Source: Kamptonema formosum PCC 6407 (GTDB lineage Bacteria; Cyanobacteriota; Cyanobacteriia; Cyanobacteriales; Microcoleaceae). Taken from it: 64,000 bases of DNA. Below, piece by piece: positions 44,909 to 53,264 of the stretch. Position numbers and translations under genes: made by a program. How positions within the stretch are numbered: position 1 is the first letter of the stretch; each line of letters begins with the position of its first letter. The notes under the pieces were generated by a model. That model saw nothing but the letters and a program-made list of their open reading frames with translations, was not told where the DNA came from and made no database searches. The stretch lies in assembly GCF_000332155.1 (NCBI RefSeq), contig NZ_KB235904.1, positions 896,946 to 960,945 on the forward strand. Direction: 5' to 3'.

Positions 44909-45128
44909 ATTTTACTCTCCCCAAAGTGACAAAAGAGGGATAATTTCGCCAGCAAGTACCTAATTTTAACTGAATTCGACTATGTTTGAGTGTTATACCA
45001 TTTTTCTCGATTAATTCCCCATCTACCCATTCTGTATTTTCAGGTGGGTTTTGCATCCATTCTTCTATGGAAATGTGGGGTAATTCACTAATTTTAACCT
45101 CTTTTGATTCAATTATTGCTGTCACCAT
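44886..45128 (-). pseudogene. Uma2-family protein, truncated
   Basis: 80 residues. The N-terminal part (ISIEEWMQNPPENTEWVDGELIEKNG, then LKHSRIQLKLG) is that of Uma2/DUF820 restriction-endonuclease-like proteins, which are about 190 residues long. After about residue 62 the sequence leaves the family and stops inside transposase debris. The PD-(D/E)xK catalytic core is lost. An intact family member is at 51732-52319. Confidence 0.75.
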
Positions 45129-45187
45129 TTTGCTTGTTTCTCCTTGGATTATAACTTGACTATAGCGCTCTTAAATGATATATATTT

Positions 45188-46072
45188 TTAAACAAATTCT
45201 CCTTTGGCTACCATCACCACTTTTCCACCTACGTAAACCTCTATTTCTTGTTGATTTCTTTGAGATTTCAAAAGTAATAATGAAGGTCTATCAATCTCAT
45301 AACCTTGTTCAACTCGCACATTTACAGATGTTTTACCACTATATGAATATTCTACTAAATATCCGGCTAAGCAGCCATTGGCGCTACCTGTAGCGGGGTC
45401 TTCAGGAATACCTAAAGAATCGGCAAATACTCGGACGCTTAAATCATTATCTTGGTTGTATGTTTCTGGGCAAAATATTAGGATTTCTTGGGCTTCAAGA
45501 TTTTTAACTAACTCAAAATATTTGTCTAAGTTGACTTTGGCTTTTTTGAGGGAGGAGTGAGTTTTTAATGGTACGATAATAAAGGGAACGCCTGTAGAAA
45601 CTTCTTGAATTGGATATGTCAAGTCTATTTCATCTACTTCTAAGTTTAACACTGAGGCCAGAATTTCAGGGTCGAATTTTTGATTAAAGGTTGGTGGCTT
45701 TTGTCGCATCCATAAAACGTCTGTGGCTTCGTCAATGTAATTAAATGTAACTGGAATTTGACCGACGGCTAAATTAAGATTAACTTGTTCAACTTGGTTT
45801 TTAATAATTTCGTTTTGGATGATGTAGGCTGTTCCTAATGTTGGATGTCCCGCAAAGGGTAATTCTTTTTTCGGTGTGAATATCCGCACGTCATAGCCAT
45901 CGTTTTTTATCTCATTTGAGAGGATAAAGGTAGTTTCTGAGTAATTGATTTCTCTGGCTATTTGTAGCATTTCGGTATCAGATAATTCTGCTACGCGATC
46001 GCCAGTAAATACGGCTAACTGATTACCCGCATATTTTGATTCAGCAAAGACATCAACAATGTAAAATTTCAT
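45188..46072 (-). CDS. PhzF-family isomerase
   Basis: 294 residues. FYIVDVFAESKYAGNQLAVF, the catalytic-glutamate segment NYSETTFIL, FTPKKELPFAGHPTLGTAYII, and FADSLGIPEDPATGSANGCLAGYL are the hallmarks. PhzF proteins share the diaminopimelate-epimerase fold; most genomic members have unknown substrates, and a phenazine role is unlikely without other phz genes. It stands downstream of trpE on the same strand, separated by repeats. Confidence 0.88.
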   Translation of the reverse strand: MKFYIVDVFAESKYAGNQLAVFTGDRVAELSDTEMLQIAREINYSETTFILSNEIKNDGYDVRIFTPKKELPFAGHPTLGTAYIIQNEIIKNQVEQVNLNLAVGQIPVTFNYIDEATDVLWMRQKPPTFNQKFDPEILASVLNLEVDEIDLTYPIQEVSTGVPFIIVPLKTHSSLKKAKVNLDKYFELVKNLEAQEILIFCPETYNQDNDLSVRVFADSLGIPEDPATGSANGCLAGYLVEYSYSGKTSVNVRVEQGYEIDRPSLLLLKSQRNQQEIEVYVGGKVVMVAKGEFV

Positions 46073-46078
46073 AGTATT

Positions 46079-46130
46079 TGTTATTGGTTATTTGTTATTT
46101 GTTAACTGTTAACTGTTAACTGTTATCGGT
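46079..46130. repeat. Short tandem repeat array upstream of the phzF-like gene
   Basis: Units of the TTGTTAT, TTGTTAA and CTGTTAA type. It begins 6 bp from the start codon complement at 46070-46072. Confidence 0.8.
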
Positions 46131-46147
46131 TAGACGAAGAAAGGCGA

Positions 46148-46240
46148 AGCATTCGGGAACAAAATATTGGTTTATAGCAGTAATTTATCGCCCGAATGCT
46201 ATGCGCTACGCGCAGGCTACGCCAACGCCCCTACATCAAA
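46148..46240. repeat. Dispersed palindromic repeat
   Basis: AGCATTCGGG (46148-46157) is exactly complementary to CCCGAATGCT (46191-46200), and is followed by GCGCTACGCGCAGGCTACGCC, a motif that I recall as common between genes in Oscillatoria/Microcoleus genomes. No coding potential. Confidence 0.6.
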
Positions 46241-46260
46241 CTTATAGAAATCAAACTATT

Positions 46261-46295
46261 AACTGTTAACTGTTAACCGTTAACAGTTAACAGTT
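46261..46295. terminator. Perfect 17-bp palindrome behind trpE
   Basis: Arms AACTGTTAACTGTTAAC (46261-46277) and GTTAACAGTTAACAGTT (46279-46295) are exact complements with one central base. It is built from heptamer repeats and lies 10 bp after the trpE stop, so it may act as a transcription or mRNA end for trpE, though no T run is adjacent. Confidence 0.5.
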
Positions 46296-46304
46296 AACAA
46301 ATAA

Positions 46305-47846
46305 CTATTTTAAACAGCGGATAGCTTCTAACATTCCTCTGGCTTTATTCAAGGTTTCCTCATATTCGGATTCTGGGTTAGAATCAGCAACTAAACCGGC
46401 TCCGGCTTGCACGGAAACGGCATTTGTGCCATCATCCTTAGTACGGACAACCATTGTGCGAATTGCGATCGCACTATTTAATTGTCCCTCAAAATCATAG
46501 TACCCGTAAACCCCGGAATAAGGCCCGCGACGACATCCTTCTAATTCGTGGATAATTTGCATCGCCCGAATTTTGGGGGCACCGCTGACAGTACCCGCAG
46601 GAAAACAAGCTTTCAACAAATCCCAAGCCGTTTTATCGCTAGCTAATTCTCCCACAACATTGCTGACAATGTGCATGACGTGAGAATAACGCTCAATTAC
46701 CATTAATTCGTCAACTTTTACAGTACCATTGCGACAGACTCGACCTAAATCGTTGCGGCCTAAATCAACTAACATGACGTGCTCGGCAACTTCTTTCGGG
46801 TCTTGCAATAATTCCGCTGCTAAACTATCATCTTGTTGGGGAGTTTTACCTCGGCGGCGAGTACCAGCAATGGGCCGCAATGTGGCTACTTTTTTGCCAT
46901 CTATGGTATTTTCAGCTTTTACCATGACTTCGGGACTAGAACCAATAATTTGCCAATTTCCGAAGTTAAAATAAGCCATGTAGGGAGATGGATTAATTAA
47001 GCGCAAGGAACGATAAAGTCCGAAGGGATCGCCGTTATATTCAGCAGATAATCGTTGGGAAAGTACGACTTGAAAAATATCGCCGGCTTTGATATAATCT
47101 TTGGCTTTTTCGACGTTAGCGCAGAATTGTTCGCGGGTAATATTGCTAGTGTAATCTAAGGTTTTTTCTGCGGTTGACTGGTAAGAATCAAATCCTGGCG
47201 GTGTCCATTCTAAGAGTGTTGTTTGCTGGGAAAGAGGCGATTTTAACTTATTAACTAGCTGAGTGACGCGATCGCACGCTTGCTGATAGGCTTCCCGCAA
47301 GTCTACATTGCTATCTCGTAAATCTGCGTAGGAAATTGCCCAAATTTTGCGCTTTACTTGGTCAAAAATCAGCAAGTTATCTACCTGCATCCACAACCCG
47401 TCTGGCAAATCTTCTGCGGTGGCTGGATAAACAGGTACTCGCGATTCCATCCAGTTAATTAATTCATATCCCCAAAATCCAAACAAGCCGCCAATTCCTA
47501 ATGGTAATTGGGGCAATTTAACGGGATCAAAAGGTTTGAGACAGGTGGTTATGGCTTCAAAGGGATCGCCTGTAAAGATAGTTTGAGAACCGTTGCGGTG
47601 GGTTTGGGTAGTGCGATCGCCTCTTGCTTCCAGAATCCACAGCGGATCGCAGCCTAATAAACTATAACGCCCGATTTTCTCGCCGCCTTCGACTGATTCT
47701 AGCAGGAAACTGTAGGGTTGACCGGCACAGACGCGATACCAAGCTGAAACGGGGGTATCTAAATCGGCCACCCATTCTTGATAAACGGGGATGAAGTTAC
47801 CTTGCTTGGCGAGTTCGGAGAATTGGGTAAAATCGGGGAAAATCAT
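46305..47846 (-). CDS. trpE: Anthranilate synthase component I
   Basis: 513 residues. FLLESVEGGEKIGRYS contains the LLES tryptophan-feedback site. The chorismate-binding domain shows IKAGDIFQVVLSQR, INPSPYMAYF, GSSPEVMVK, LRPIAGTRRRG, LLQDPKEVAEHVMLVDLGRNDLGRV and the final PAGTVSGAPKIRAMQII. The enzyme makes anthranilate from chorismate with a TrpG partner, which is not nearby. The feedback motif separates it from aminodeoxychorismate synthase. No leader peptide or attenuator is seen; a dispersed repeat lies 30 bp upstream. Confidence 0.93.
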   Translation of the reverse strand: MIFPDFTQFSELAKQGNFIPVYQEWVADLDTPVSAWYRVCAGQPYSFLLESVEGGEKIGRYSLLGCDPLWILEARGDRTTQTHRNGSQTIFTGDPFEAITTCLKPFDPVKLPQLPLGIGGLFGFWGYELINWMESRVPVYPATAEDLPDGLWMQVDNLLIFDQVKRKIWAISYADLRDSNVDLREAYQQACDRVTQLVNKLKSPLSQQTTLLEWTPPGFDSYQSTAEKTLDYTSNITREQFCANVEKAKDYIKAGDIFQVVLSQRLSAEYNGDPFGLYRSLRLINPSPYMAYFNFGNWQIIGSSPEVMVKAENTIDGKKVATLRPIAGTRRRGKTPQQDDSLAAELLQDPKEVAEHVMLVDLGRNDLGRVCRNGTVKVDELMVIERYSHVMHIVSNVVGELASDKTAWDLLKACFPAGTVSGAPKIRAMQIIHELEGCRRGPYSGVYGYYDFEGQLNSAIAIRTMVVRTKDDGTNAVSVQAGAGLVADSNPESEYEETLNKARGMLEAIRCLK

Positions 47847-47874
47847 AATTTCAATTATAGTCTATTTGGGAATT

Positions 47875-47937
47875 ATACCAAAAATCCGGGCGATTGAAAT
47901 CGCGGCTACACGAACAAAGTCCGCCTGCGCGGACTAA
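47875..47937. repeat. Second, partial copy of the MITE-like repeat
   Basis: Begins with ATACCAAAAATC and has the same core GATTGAAATCGCGGCTACACGAACAAAGTCCGCCTGCGCGGACTAA (given here only as the match to 12938-13053 in layout: stem 1, spacer, then AGTCCGC-CTGC-GCGGACT). The right terminal repeat is missing. Confidence 0.7.
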
Positions 47938-47952
47938 TGAGGTTGATTAATT

Positions 47953-48450
47953 TTACAGGGATACGGAAAAGTTTTCTCGCCAATATTTTTGTAGTGCGTA
48001 GGTATCTCTGAGTTGTTGCAATGCTTCGGGTGAAAATTCTGATTTAATTTTACCGATAAATCTGCCCCATTCGTACAGGCGATCGATGGAATAGGCGTTA
48101 GTAAGTTGGTGGGTGTAGAATGTTGTCCAGAATTGAGGGGCGATTGCACTTTTCCAGCGTTTATGCCACATTGAGAAATCGGAGGGATTTGGTAATTCTA
48201 CTTCTAATAATGGGGGGAAATCTGCATAGTTGACGAAGCGGCTAATGCCTTTGGCGTGGATGTAGACTACATGACGATAGCATTCGATTCGGTAGATGTC
48301 GTCTGGGGAAATGTTAAATAGAATGGTGACGGTTTCTTTGGTGACAAATCTAGCGAGGGGATGGAGAAGTGAGGATTTGTGGAGGATTTTTGAACAAGAT
48401 ATAGTTAAGTTTAACTGAGATGGTTCTGTCATTTTAAAGGTATAGGGCAT
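47953..48450 (-). CDS. Conserved cyanobacterial protein of unknown function
   Basis: 165 residues, no family recognised. It is clearly a paralogue of the gene at 52402-52872: shared blocks include CSKILHKS, LHPLARFVT, YRI.CYRHVVY, AKGISRFV.YADFPP, RKRWK/HKRWK and WGR.IGKIKSEFS. The conserved Cys, His, Arg and Trp positions suggest a folded domain. No signal or membrane segment. The two copies flank the HEAT/HNH/Uma2 island in the same orientation. Function unknown. Confidence 0.7.
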   Translation of the reverse strand: MPYTFKMTEPSQLNLTISCSKILHKSSLLHPLARFVTKETVTILFNISPDDIYRIECYRHVVYIHAKGISRFVNYADFPPLLEVELPNPSDFSMWHKRWKSAIAPQFWTTFYTHQLTNAYSIDRLYEWGRFIGKIKSEFSPEALQQLRDTYALQKYWRENFSVSL

Positions 48451-48560
48451 TAATTTTTGGTCTGTATTGTCTTTTTAGGCGATCGATCTTCCCCTAGCCG
48501 GGTTCAATAGTTTATCATTGAAGTAACCCGCTTTGAGTCGCGAATCAGGAGAACCGTCAA

Positions 48561-50879
48561 ATGCCAGATCCAATTTTGGGCTTGATTTTTGGGGACGCTT
48601 GGCAAGGGATGGTGGGAAGTAAAACCAATGAATCATTTAATCTTGCCTGGTTGATGGCGTTAAAAGCATTAGCAAAAGCAGGTAAAATTGTCAACCATTA
48701 TTTAGAACAAGCACTTTTTCATCCGACATTTCAGGAATATTTTGCGGCGTTAGCGGTTGAGAATTGGCATTTTTTCCTGAATCATATTCCTGATAATCCG
48801 CAACATTCTGAAGCTCAATACCACATTTTTGAGAAGCAGTGGAAAGAAGTTATTTTGCTGTGGTTGGGTCGTGATGAGGTAGGTAAGGAGGAGAAAGAAT
48901 CGTTTATTAAGGCGCTAGTTGAGTTTGAGGATAGGTGTGATAATTTTTATAATTATCGTGCATATTTTCTAGCGGCTGTCGGAATTACTGAGTTTAAGGA
49001 TTGTCGTCTTGCTGATGAGATTGTGGGGCAAATTATTAAGTGGGGTTTTGGTTATTTTAATGAGGAAAAACAGCGGTGGCAGACATTTCCAGATCCACTT
49101 GCACAGGGAGCTAGGGAGATACTGAAAGAGACGGATCGGGAAAGGGTAATAGCACCTTTAGTTGAGTTAATCAACATTTCAGGTGATGAATATACCCGGT
49201 TGCTAGCCGCAGATAGCTTAGGGAAAATAGACAAAGATCACCCAGTGGCAATCGCAACTTTAGTTGAGTTAATCCGAACTTCAAATGATGAACATATTCC
49301 AGGACAAGCGGCACATAGCTTAGAGGAAATAGGTAAAGATAACTCAGTTGCAATCTCCGCTTTAGTTGAGTTGATATGCACTTCAGATGATTCAAATACT
49401 TGGTGGCTAGCAGGAGGTAGCTTAGAGGAAATAGGTAAAAATAACCCAGAAGCGATCGCATATTTAGTCGAGTTGATCGGTACTTCAGGTGATGAAGATA
49501 CCAGGTCACGAGCGGTAGATTGCTTAGGGAAAATAGGCAAAGATAACCCAGTGGCGATCTCCACTTTGGCTGAGTTAATCCGCACTTCAGGTAATGAAAT
49601 TACCCGGAGGCGATCGCTTCAAAGTTTAGGGGAAATAGGCAAAGATAACCCAGTGGCGATCGCCGCTCTAGTTGAGTTAATTGGCGCTTCAGGTAATCAA
49701 TATACCCGGATGCGAGCCGCAGAAAGCTTAGGAAAAATAGGTAAAGATAGCCCTGAAGCGATCGCCGCTTTAGTTGAGTTAATCCGCACTTCAAGTTATA
49801 AAGATACCCAGAGGGAAGCGGTATATAGCTTAGGAAAAATAGGTAAAGATAGCGTAGAAGCGATCTCCGCTTTAGTTCACTTAATCCGCACTTCAGATGA
49901 TGAATTTATCGGGTGGCCAGCGCTTCAAAGTTTAGGGAAAATAGGCAAAGATAACCCACTTGCGATCTCCACTTTAGTTCACTTAATCAGCACTTCAGGT
50001 AATGAAATTACCCGGTACATAGCAGCATATAGCTTAGGAAAAATAGACAAAGACAACCCACTTGTAATCTCCGCTTTAGTCGATTTAATACGAAATTCAG
50101 GTGATAGATGTATAGGGAAAAGAGCGGTAGAAAGCTTAGAGGAAATAGGCAAAGATAACCCACTTGCAGTCGCAGCTTTAGTTGAATTAATCCGTACTTC
50201 AGGCAATGAAAGTACCCGATGGGCGGCGGCAGAAAGCTTAGGAAAAATAGACAAAGATAACCCAGTTCCGGCCGCAGCTTTAGTCGATTTAATCCGTAAT
50301 TCCTCACCTGAATTTACCCGATGGCTACCATCATATAGCTTGGGGGAAATAGGCAAAAATAACCCTGAAGTGATATCCACATTAGTCGATTTAATCCGCA
50401 ATTCATGTGATGAATTTACTCGAAGAATATCGGTAGCTAGCTTAGGGAAAATAGCCAAAGATAGCCCTGTTGCGATCGCCGCTATAGTTGAGTTAATCCG
50501 CAATTCTGGTGATGAGTTTACGCGGATGCAAGCAGCAGAAAGCTTAGTGGCAATAGACAAAGATAATCCAGTGCTGATCTCCGCTTTAGTCGATTTAATC
50601 CTAACTTCAGATGATGAACATATTCCGGGACAAGCGGCATATAACTTAGTGGAAATTATGAAAGGTCAACACTTCGCCACCGCAGTCTCAGGATTGAAAA
50701 ATTGCCTAACTTCCGAACTATACGAAAATGATTTTAATCGCTATGAAAACTGCTACAAAGTCATCTGGAACTGCGCCCAAAATATGACTTACCCAGACTT
50801 TTATCAAGCATGGTACACTCAACCCACCCCCACCAATGCGCCAATACCCGACAACACTCGATCAACAGAATTCGATTGA
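48561..50879 (+). CDS. HEAT-repeat protein, remnant of a NACHT-type STAND protein
   Basis: 772 residues, with AGGAG nine bases before the ATG. Residues about 50-190 (ALFHPTFQEYFAALAVENW, EKQWKEVILLWLGR, YRAYFLAAVGI) match the segment that follows the NTPase in cyanobacterial NACHT proteins. Residues about 195-700 are fifteen HEAT units of 34 residues (AIAALVELIRTSGDEYTR..AAESLGKIGKDNP). The P-loop NACHT domain and any N-terminal effector are absent; the first 45 residues are unrelated. Repeat-tipped STAND proteins sense ligands in immunity or signalling, so this may be a decayed sensor or a stand-alone binding protein. The good ribosome site argues that it is still made. Confidence 0.8.
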   Translation: MPDPILGLIFGDAWQGMVGSKTNESFNLAWLMALKALAKAGKIVNHYLEQALFHPTFQEYFAALAVENWHFFLNHIPDNPQHSEAQYHIFEKQWKEVILLWLGRDEVGKEEKESFIKALVEFEDRCDNFYNYRAYFLAAVGITEFKDCRLADEIVGQIIKWGFGYFNEEKQRWQTFPDPLAQGAREILKETDRERVIAPLVELINISGDEYTRLLAADSLGKIDKDHPVAIATLVELIRTSNDEHIPGQAAHSLEEIGKDNSVAISALVELICTSDDSNTWWLAGGSLEEIGKNNPEAIAYLVELIGTSGDEDTRSRAVDCLGKIGKDNPVAISTLAELIRTSGNEITRRRSLQSLGEIGKDNPVAIAALVELIGASGNQYTRMRAAESLGKIGKDSPEAIAALVELIRTSSYKDTQREAVYSLGKIGKDSVEAISALVHLIRTSDDEFIGWPALQSLGKIGKDNPLAISTLVHLISTSGNEITRYIAAYSLGKIDKDNPLVISALVDLIRNSGDRCIGKRAVESLEEIGKDNPLAVAALVELIRTSGNESTRWAAAESLGKIDKDNPVPAAALVDLIRNSSPEFTRWLPSYSLGEIGKNNPEVISTLVDLIRNSCDEFTRRISVASLGKIAKDSPVAIAAIVELIRNSGDEFTRMQAAESLVAIDKDNPVLISALVDLILTSDDEHIPGQAAYNLVEIMKGQHFATAVSGLKNCLTSELYENDFNRYENCYKVIWNCAQNMTYPDFYQAWYTQPTPTNAPIPDNTRSTEFD

Positions 50880-50962
50880 TGCGATCGCATGAAGAGTAAA
50901 AAGTAAAGTGCGATCGCACTTAGAGTTACAATAAACCTAGAAAGTATTTTCTCCTATTTCCT

Positions 50963-51241
50963 ATGACCATTAATATCTTACCAAAACTTGACAACTTACC
51001 ATCATCTCTACCGATAGAAGGTGCAGTTAGGATTGAGTTAGAAGAAGGAATACCCGTTTTTCGAGCTACTAGCACAGTCCAAGATAAAATAGAAGAATTG
51101 CTCTTTAAACAGCAAAACTCTGCCCTAACTACCGCCGAAGAAAAAGAACTTGATTCCTATGAAGAAATAGATGATTACCTCAGTTTTGTCAACCGCACTA
51201 TTCGCAATCTTTTTCTTACCCAAAGTCAGCAGGAGTTGTAG
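50963..51241 (+). CDS. Small unknown protein preceding an HNH nuclease
   Basis: 92 residues, acidic and helical, with VRIELEEGIPVFRATSTVQDKIEELLFKQQ and TTAEEKELDSYEEIDDYLSFVNR. It resembles the small proteins that precede HNH endonuclease genes in many cyanobacteria. Its stop lies 2 nt before the HNH start, so the two are coupled. A binding-partner or antitoxin role is possible but there is no family evidence. Confidence 0.7.
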   Translation: MTINILPKLDNLPSSLPIEGAVRIELEEGIPVFRATSTVQDKIEELLFKQQNSALTTAEEKELDSYEEIDDYLSFVNRTIRNLFLTQSQQEL

Positions 51242-51243
51242 AA

Positions 51244-51708
51244 TTGTCTTCTCGCCGCAAACTCAGTGAATCTATCCAAGAACAAGTACGTCAACGAGCT
51301 AATTATCTGTGCGAGTATTGTCATGCTTCTGAAAAATGGCAATATGTTCGCTTCACAGTAGAGCATATCATCCCAATAGTTCAAGGTGGCGCTGATAACC
51401 TGGATAATTTAGCTTTAGCTTGCTTTCATTGTAACCGAAAAAAATCGGATAAAGTCACAGCTATAGATGTGGAATCAGGAGCAGAAGTTTCTCTATTTAA
51501 TCCGCGCCAAAATATTTGGAACGAACATTTTATTTGGTCTGCTGACAGACTATTAATTATTGGTTTGACACCTATAGGAAGAGTTACAGTCAGTACATTA
51601 TTTTTAAACCGGGAACGGGTGCTAAATATCCGCGCTGCTGACAAAGTTGTAGGTCGTCATCCGCCAGCAACCGATCCAATTAAAAGCGAAATTGACGTAA
51701 ACTCGTAA
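51244..51708 (+). CDS. HNH endonuclease
   Basis: 154 residues from a TTG start with GGAG eight bases before it. CEYCHASEKWQYVRFTVEHIIPIVQGGADNLDNLALACFHCNRKKSD contains two CxxC zinc pairs and the HNH catalytic residues (H in VEHI, N in DNLDNLAL, H in FHCN). The full motif order is intact. It probably cleaves DNA, in either a defence or a homing setting; the neighbours (a small partner gene, Uma2, a NACHT relic) favour an accessory or defence setting. Confidence 0.88.
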   Translation: MSSRRKLSESIQEQVRQRANYLCEYCHASEKWQYVRFTVEHIIPIVQGGADNLDNLALACFHCNRKKSDKVTAIDVESGAEVSLFNPRQNIWNEHFIWSADRLLIIGLTPIGRVTVSTLFLNRERVLNIRAADKVVGRHPPATDPIKSEIDVNS

Positions 51709-51731
51709 AAATTAAAGTGCGATCGCACTTA

Positions 51732-52319
51732 CTACAAAATGTATTGTAAATCCAGTACAAACCCTGGTAATACATCTTCACCTGAGAGATGAGTTGGCGA
51801 TGATATCATCTCAACTTCTTGATTAGGCCGATAAATTTCTACTCGCCGATTTTGCCGATCTATCAACCATCCCAATCTAGCACCATTCTCTATATATTCT
51901 CTCATTTTACTCCTCAATTTTTCTAAAGAATCACTAGGAGAACGCAACTCGACTACAAAATCAGGACACAAAGGAGCAAATTTTCCTTGTTGTTCTGAAG
52001 TTAAAGCATTCCACCGTTCAATGCTAACCCAAGAAGCATCGGGAGAACGTTCTGCACCATTAGGAAGTTTGAAACCTGTCGAAGAATCAAAGGCTTTGCC
52101 TAGATTATTCTGGCGACTCCAACCTTGGAGTTGGTAAGTTATATCAATATTACGGTTGCCCGTGTCACTTCCGGTTGGCGGCATAATAATCAATTCTCCT
52201 GTGGCTGTACGTTCAAATTGTAAATCGCGGTTGTTTTGACAGAGTTGGAAAAATTGCTCATCTGTCAATTCAATGTTTAATTCTAGCGGAGTTGTTAAGG
52301 TGATAGTTGCTGTGTTCAT
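51732..52319 (-). CDS. Uma2-family endonuclease-like protein (DUF820)
   Basis: 195 residues, family length. LTDEQFFQLCQNNRDLQFERTATGELIIMPPTGSDTG, SPDASWVSIERW and the PD-(D/E)xK-like core FAPLCPDFVVELRSPSDSLEKLRSKMREYIENGARLGWLID are intact (D in PDF, E-L-R in VELRS). These proteins are highly multiplied in cyanobacteria and their role is unknown; a link to mobile DNA is often suggested. It is convergent with the HNH gene. Confidence 0.9.
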   Translation of the reverse strand: MNTATITLTTPLELNIELTDEQFFQLCQNNRDLQFERTATGELIIMPPTGSDTGNRNIDITYQLQGWSRQNNLGKAFDSSTGFKLPNGAERSPDASWVSIERWNALTSEQQGKFAPLCPDFVVELRSPSDSLEKLRSKMREYIENGARLGWLIDRQNRRVEIYRPNQEVEMISSPTHLSGEDVLPGFVLDLQYIL

Positions 52320-52401
52320 AATTTATATATCTGTGCTATCTATAGTTTATCTTAAACATTGCCGATCGCGCTTTAGTCGAAGTCAGGAAATGCCGCAAAT
52401 C

Positions 52402-52872
52402 TCAAAAGTTTTCCCATCCAGATTTTTCTCTGGCATAAACATCTCTTAAATCCTGCAATATTTCTTGAGAAAACTCCGATTTGATTTTCCCAACTAACCT
52501 CCCCCACTCTTGCAAATCCTCGATTGAAGAAGCATTTTTAAACTGGTAAATATAAAATTTAACCCAAAATTCCGGCGCAATTTTACCTTTCCACCGTTTG
52601 CGCCACCGCCAAAAATCTTTGGTATCAGGTAATGTCACCCCCACTAGCGGCGGAAAATCCGCATAGCTAACAAATCGACTAATTCCCTTAGCATAAACAT
52701 AGACAACGTGGCGGTAACAATCAATCCGATAAATCTCATCGAGTGAGATGTTGAATAGGAGAGCAACCGTTTCCTCAGTGACAAATCTCGCCAACGGATG
52801 CAAAACTGGCGATTTGTGAAGAATTTTTGAGCAGGCCAGAGGGCTTGATTTTGACAAAGATGCTGCTATCAT
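52402..52872 (-). CDS. Conserved cyanobacterial protein of unknown function (paralogue)
   Basis: 156 residues. Collinear with the protein at 47953-48450 over almost its whole length, with blocks CSKILHKS, HPLARFVTEETV, YRIDCYRHVVYVYAKGISRFVSYADFPP and EWGRLVGKIKSEFSQ. No known domain. It marks the right side of the accessory island. Confidence 0.7.
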   Translation of the reverse strand: MIAASLSKSSPLACSKILHKSPVLHPLARFVTEETVALLFNISLDEIYRIDCYRHVVYVYAKGISRFVSYADFPPLVGVTLPDTKDFWRWRKRWKGKIAPEFWVKFYIYQFKNASSIEDLQEWGRLVGKIKSEFSQEILQDLRDVYAREKSGWENF

Positions 52873-53006
52873 GGTAGGTGCATTAGACAGATACTATCTG
52901 TCCTTATTAGGTTTTACAGGCGATCGCCCTTTAGTTTTCTACGCCGGAGAGCGATCGCTTTTTCAGATAAAATTATTGTAAAACGCAACTGCATTATTTG
53001 TCAAGC

Positions 53007-53219
53007 ATGGGTTTAGTCAGAGTCAAAGTGCGAGAGTTAGCGGCTGAGAGAGGCTGGACATTTAAAGAAGTAGCTGAGCGATCGGGCGTGATTTACAGTA
53101 CCATCACCAGCTACGCTCGTCGTTCAGAAATATCAATGGTTGATTTTACGGCCCTGCACAAGCTAGCGCGGGCGTTTGATGTGATGATTGAAGATTTAGT
53201 AGAGATTATTGAAGAATAG
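53007..53219 (+). CDS. XRE-family transcriptional regulator
   Basis: 70 residues, a single Cro/CI helix-turn-helix: VRELAAERGWTFKEVAERSGVIYSTITSYARR, followed by LHKLARAFDVMIEDLVEI. The ATG at 53007 is preferred to an in-frame TTG at 52998. Small regulators of this type often act next to mobile or defence genes; its target is unknown. Confidence 0.85.
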   Translation: MGLVRVKVRELAAERGWTFKEVAERSGVIYSTITSYARRSEISMVDFTALHKLARAFDVMIEDLVEIIEE

Positions 53220-53264
53220 GCGATCGCGCTTTTGGTGAAGTGAGAGAATGCGATCGCCCTAATC

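Noticed and set aside
45188-46072. Phenazine biosynthesis
   Set aside because: Only a PhzF-type isomerase is present; no other phz gene is seen.
49979-50560. Long open frames antisense to the HEAT gene
   Set aside because: They repeat with the same 102-bp period as the HEAT units and are shadows of the repeats.
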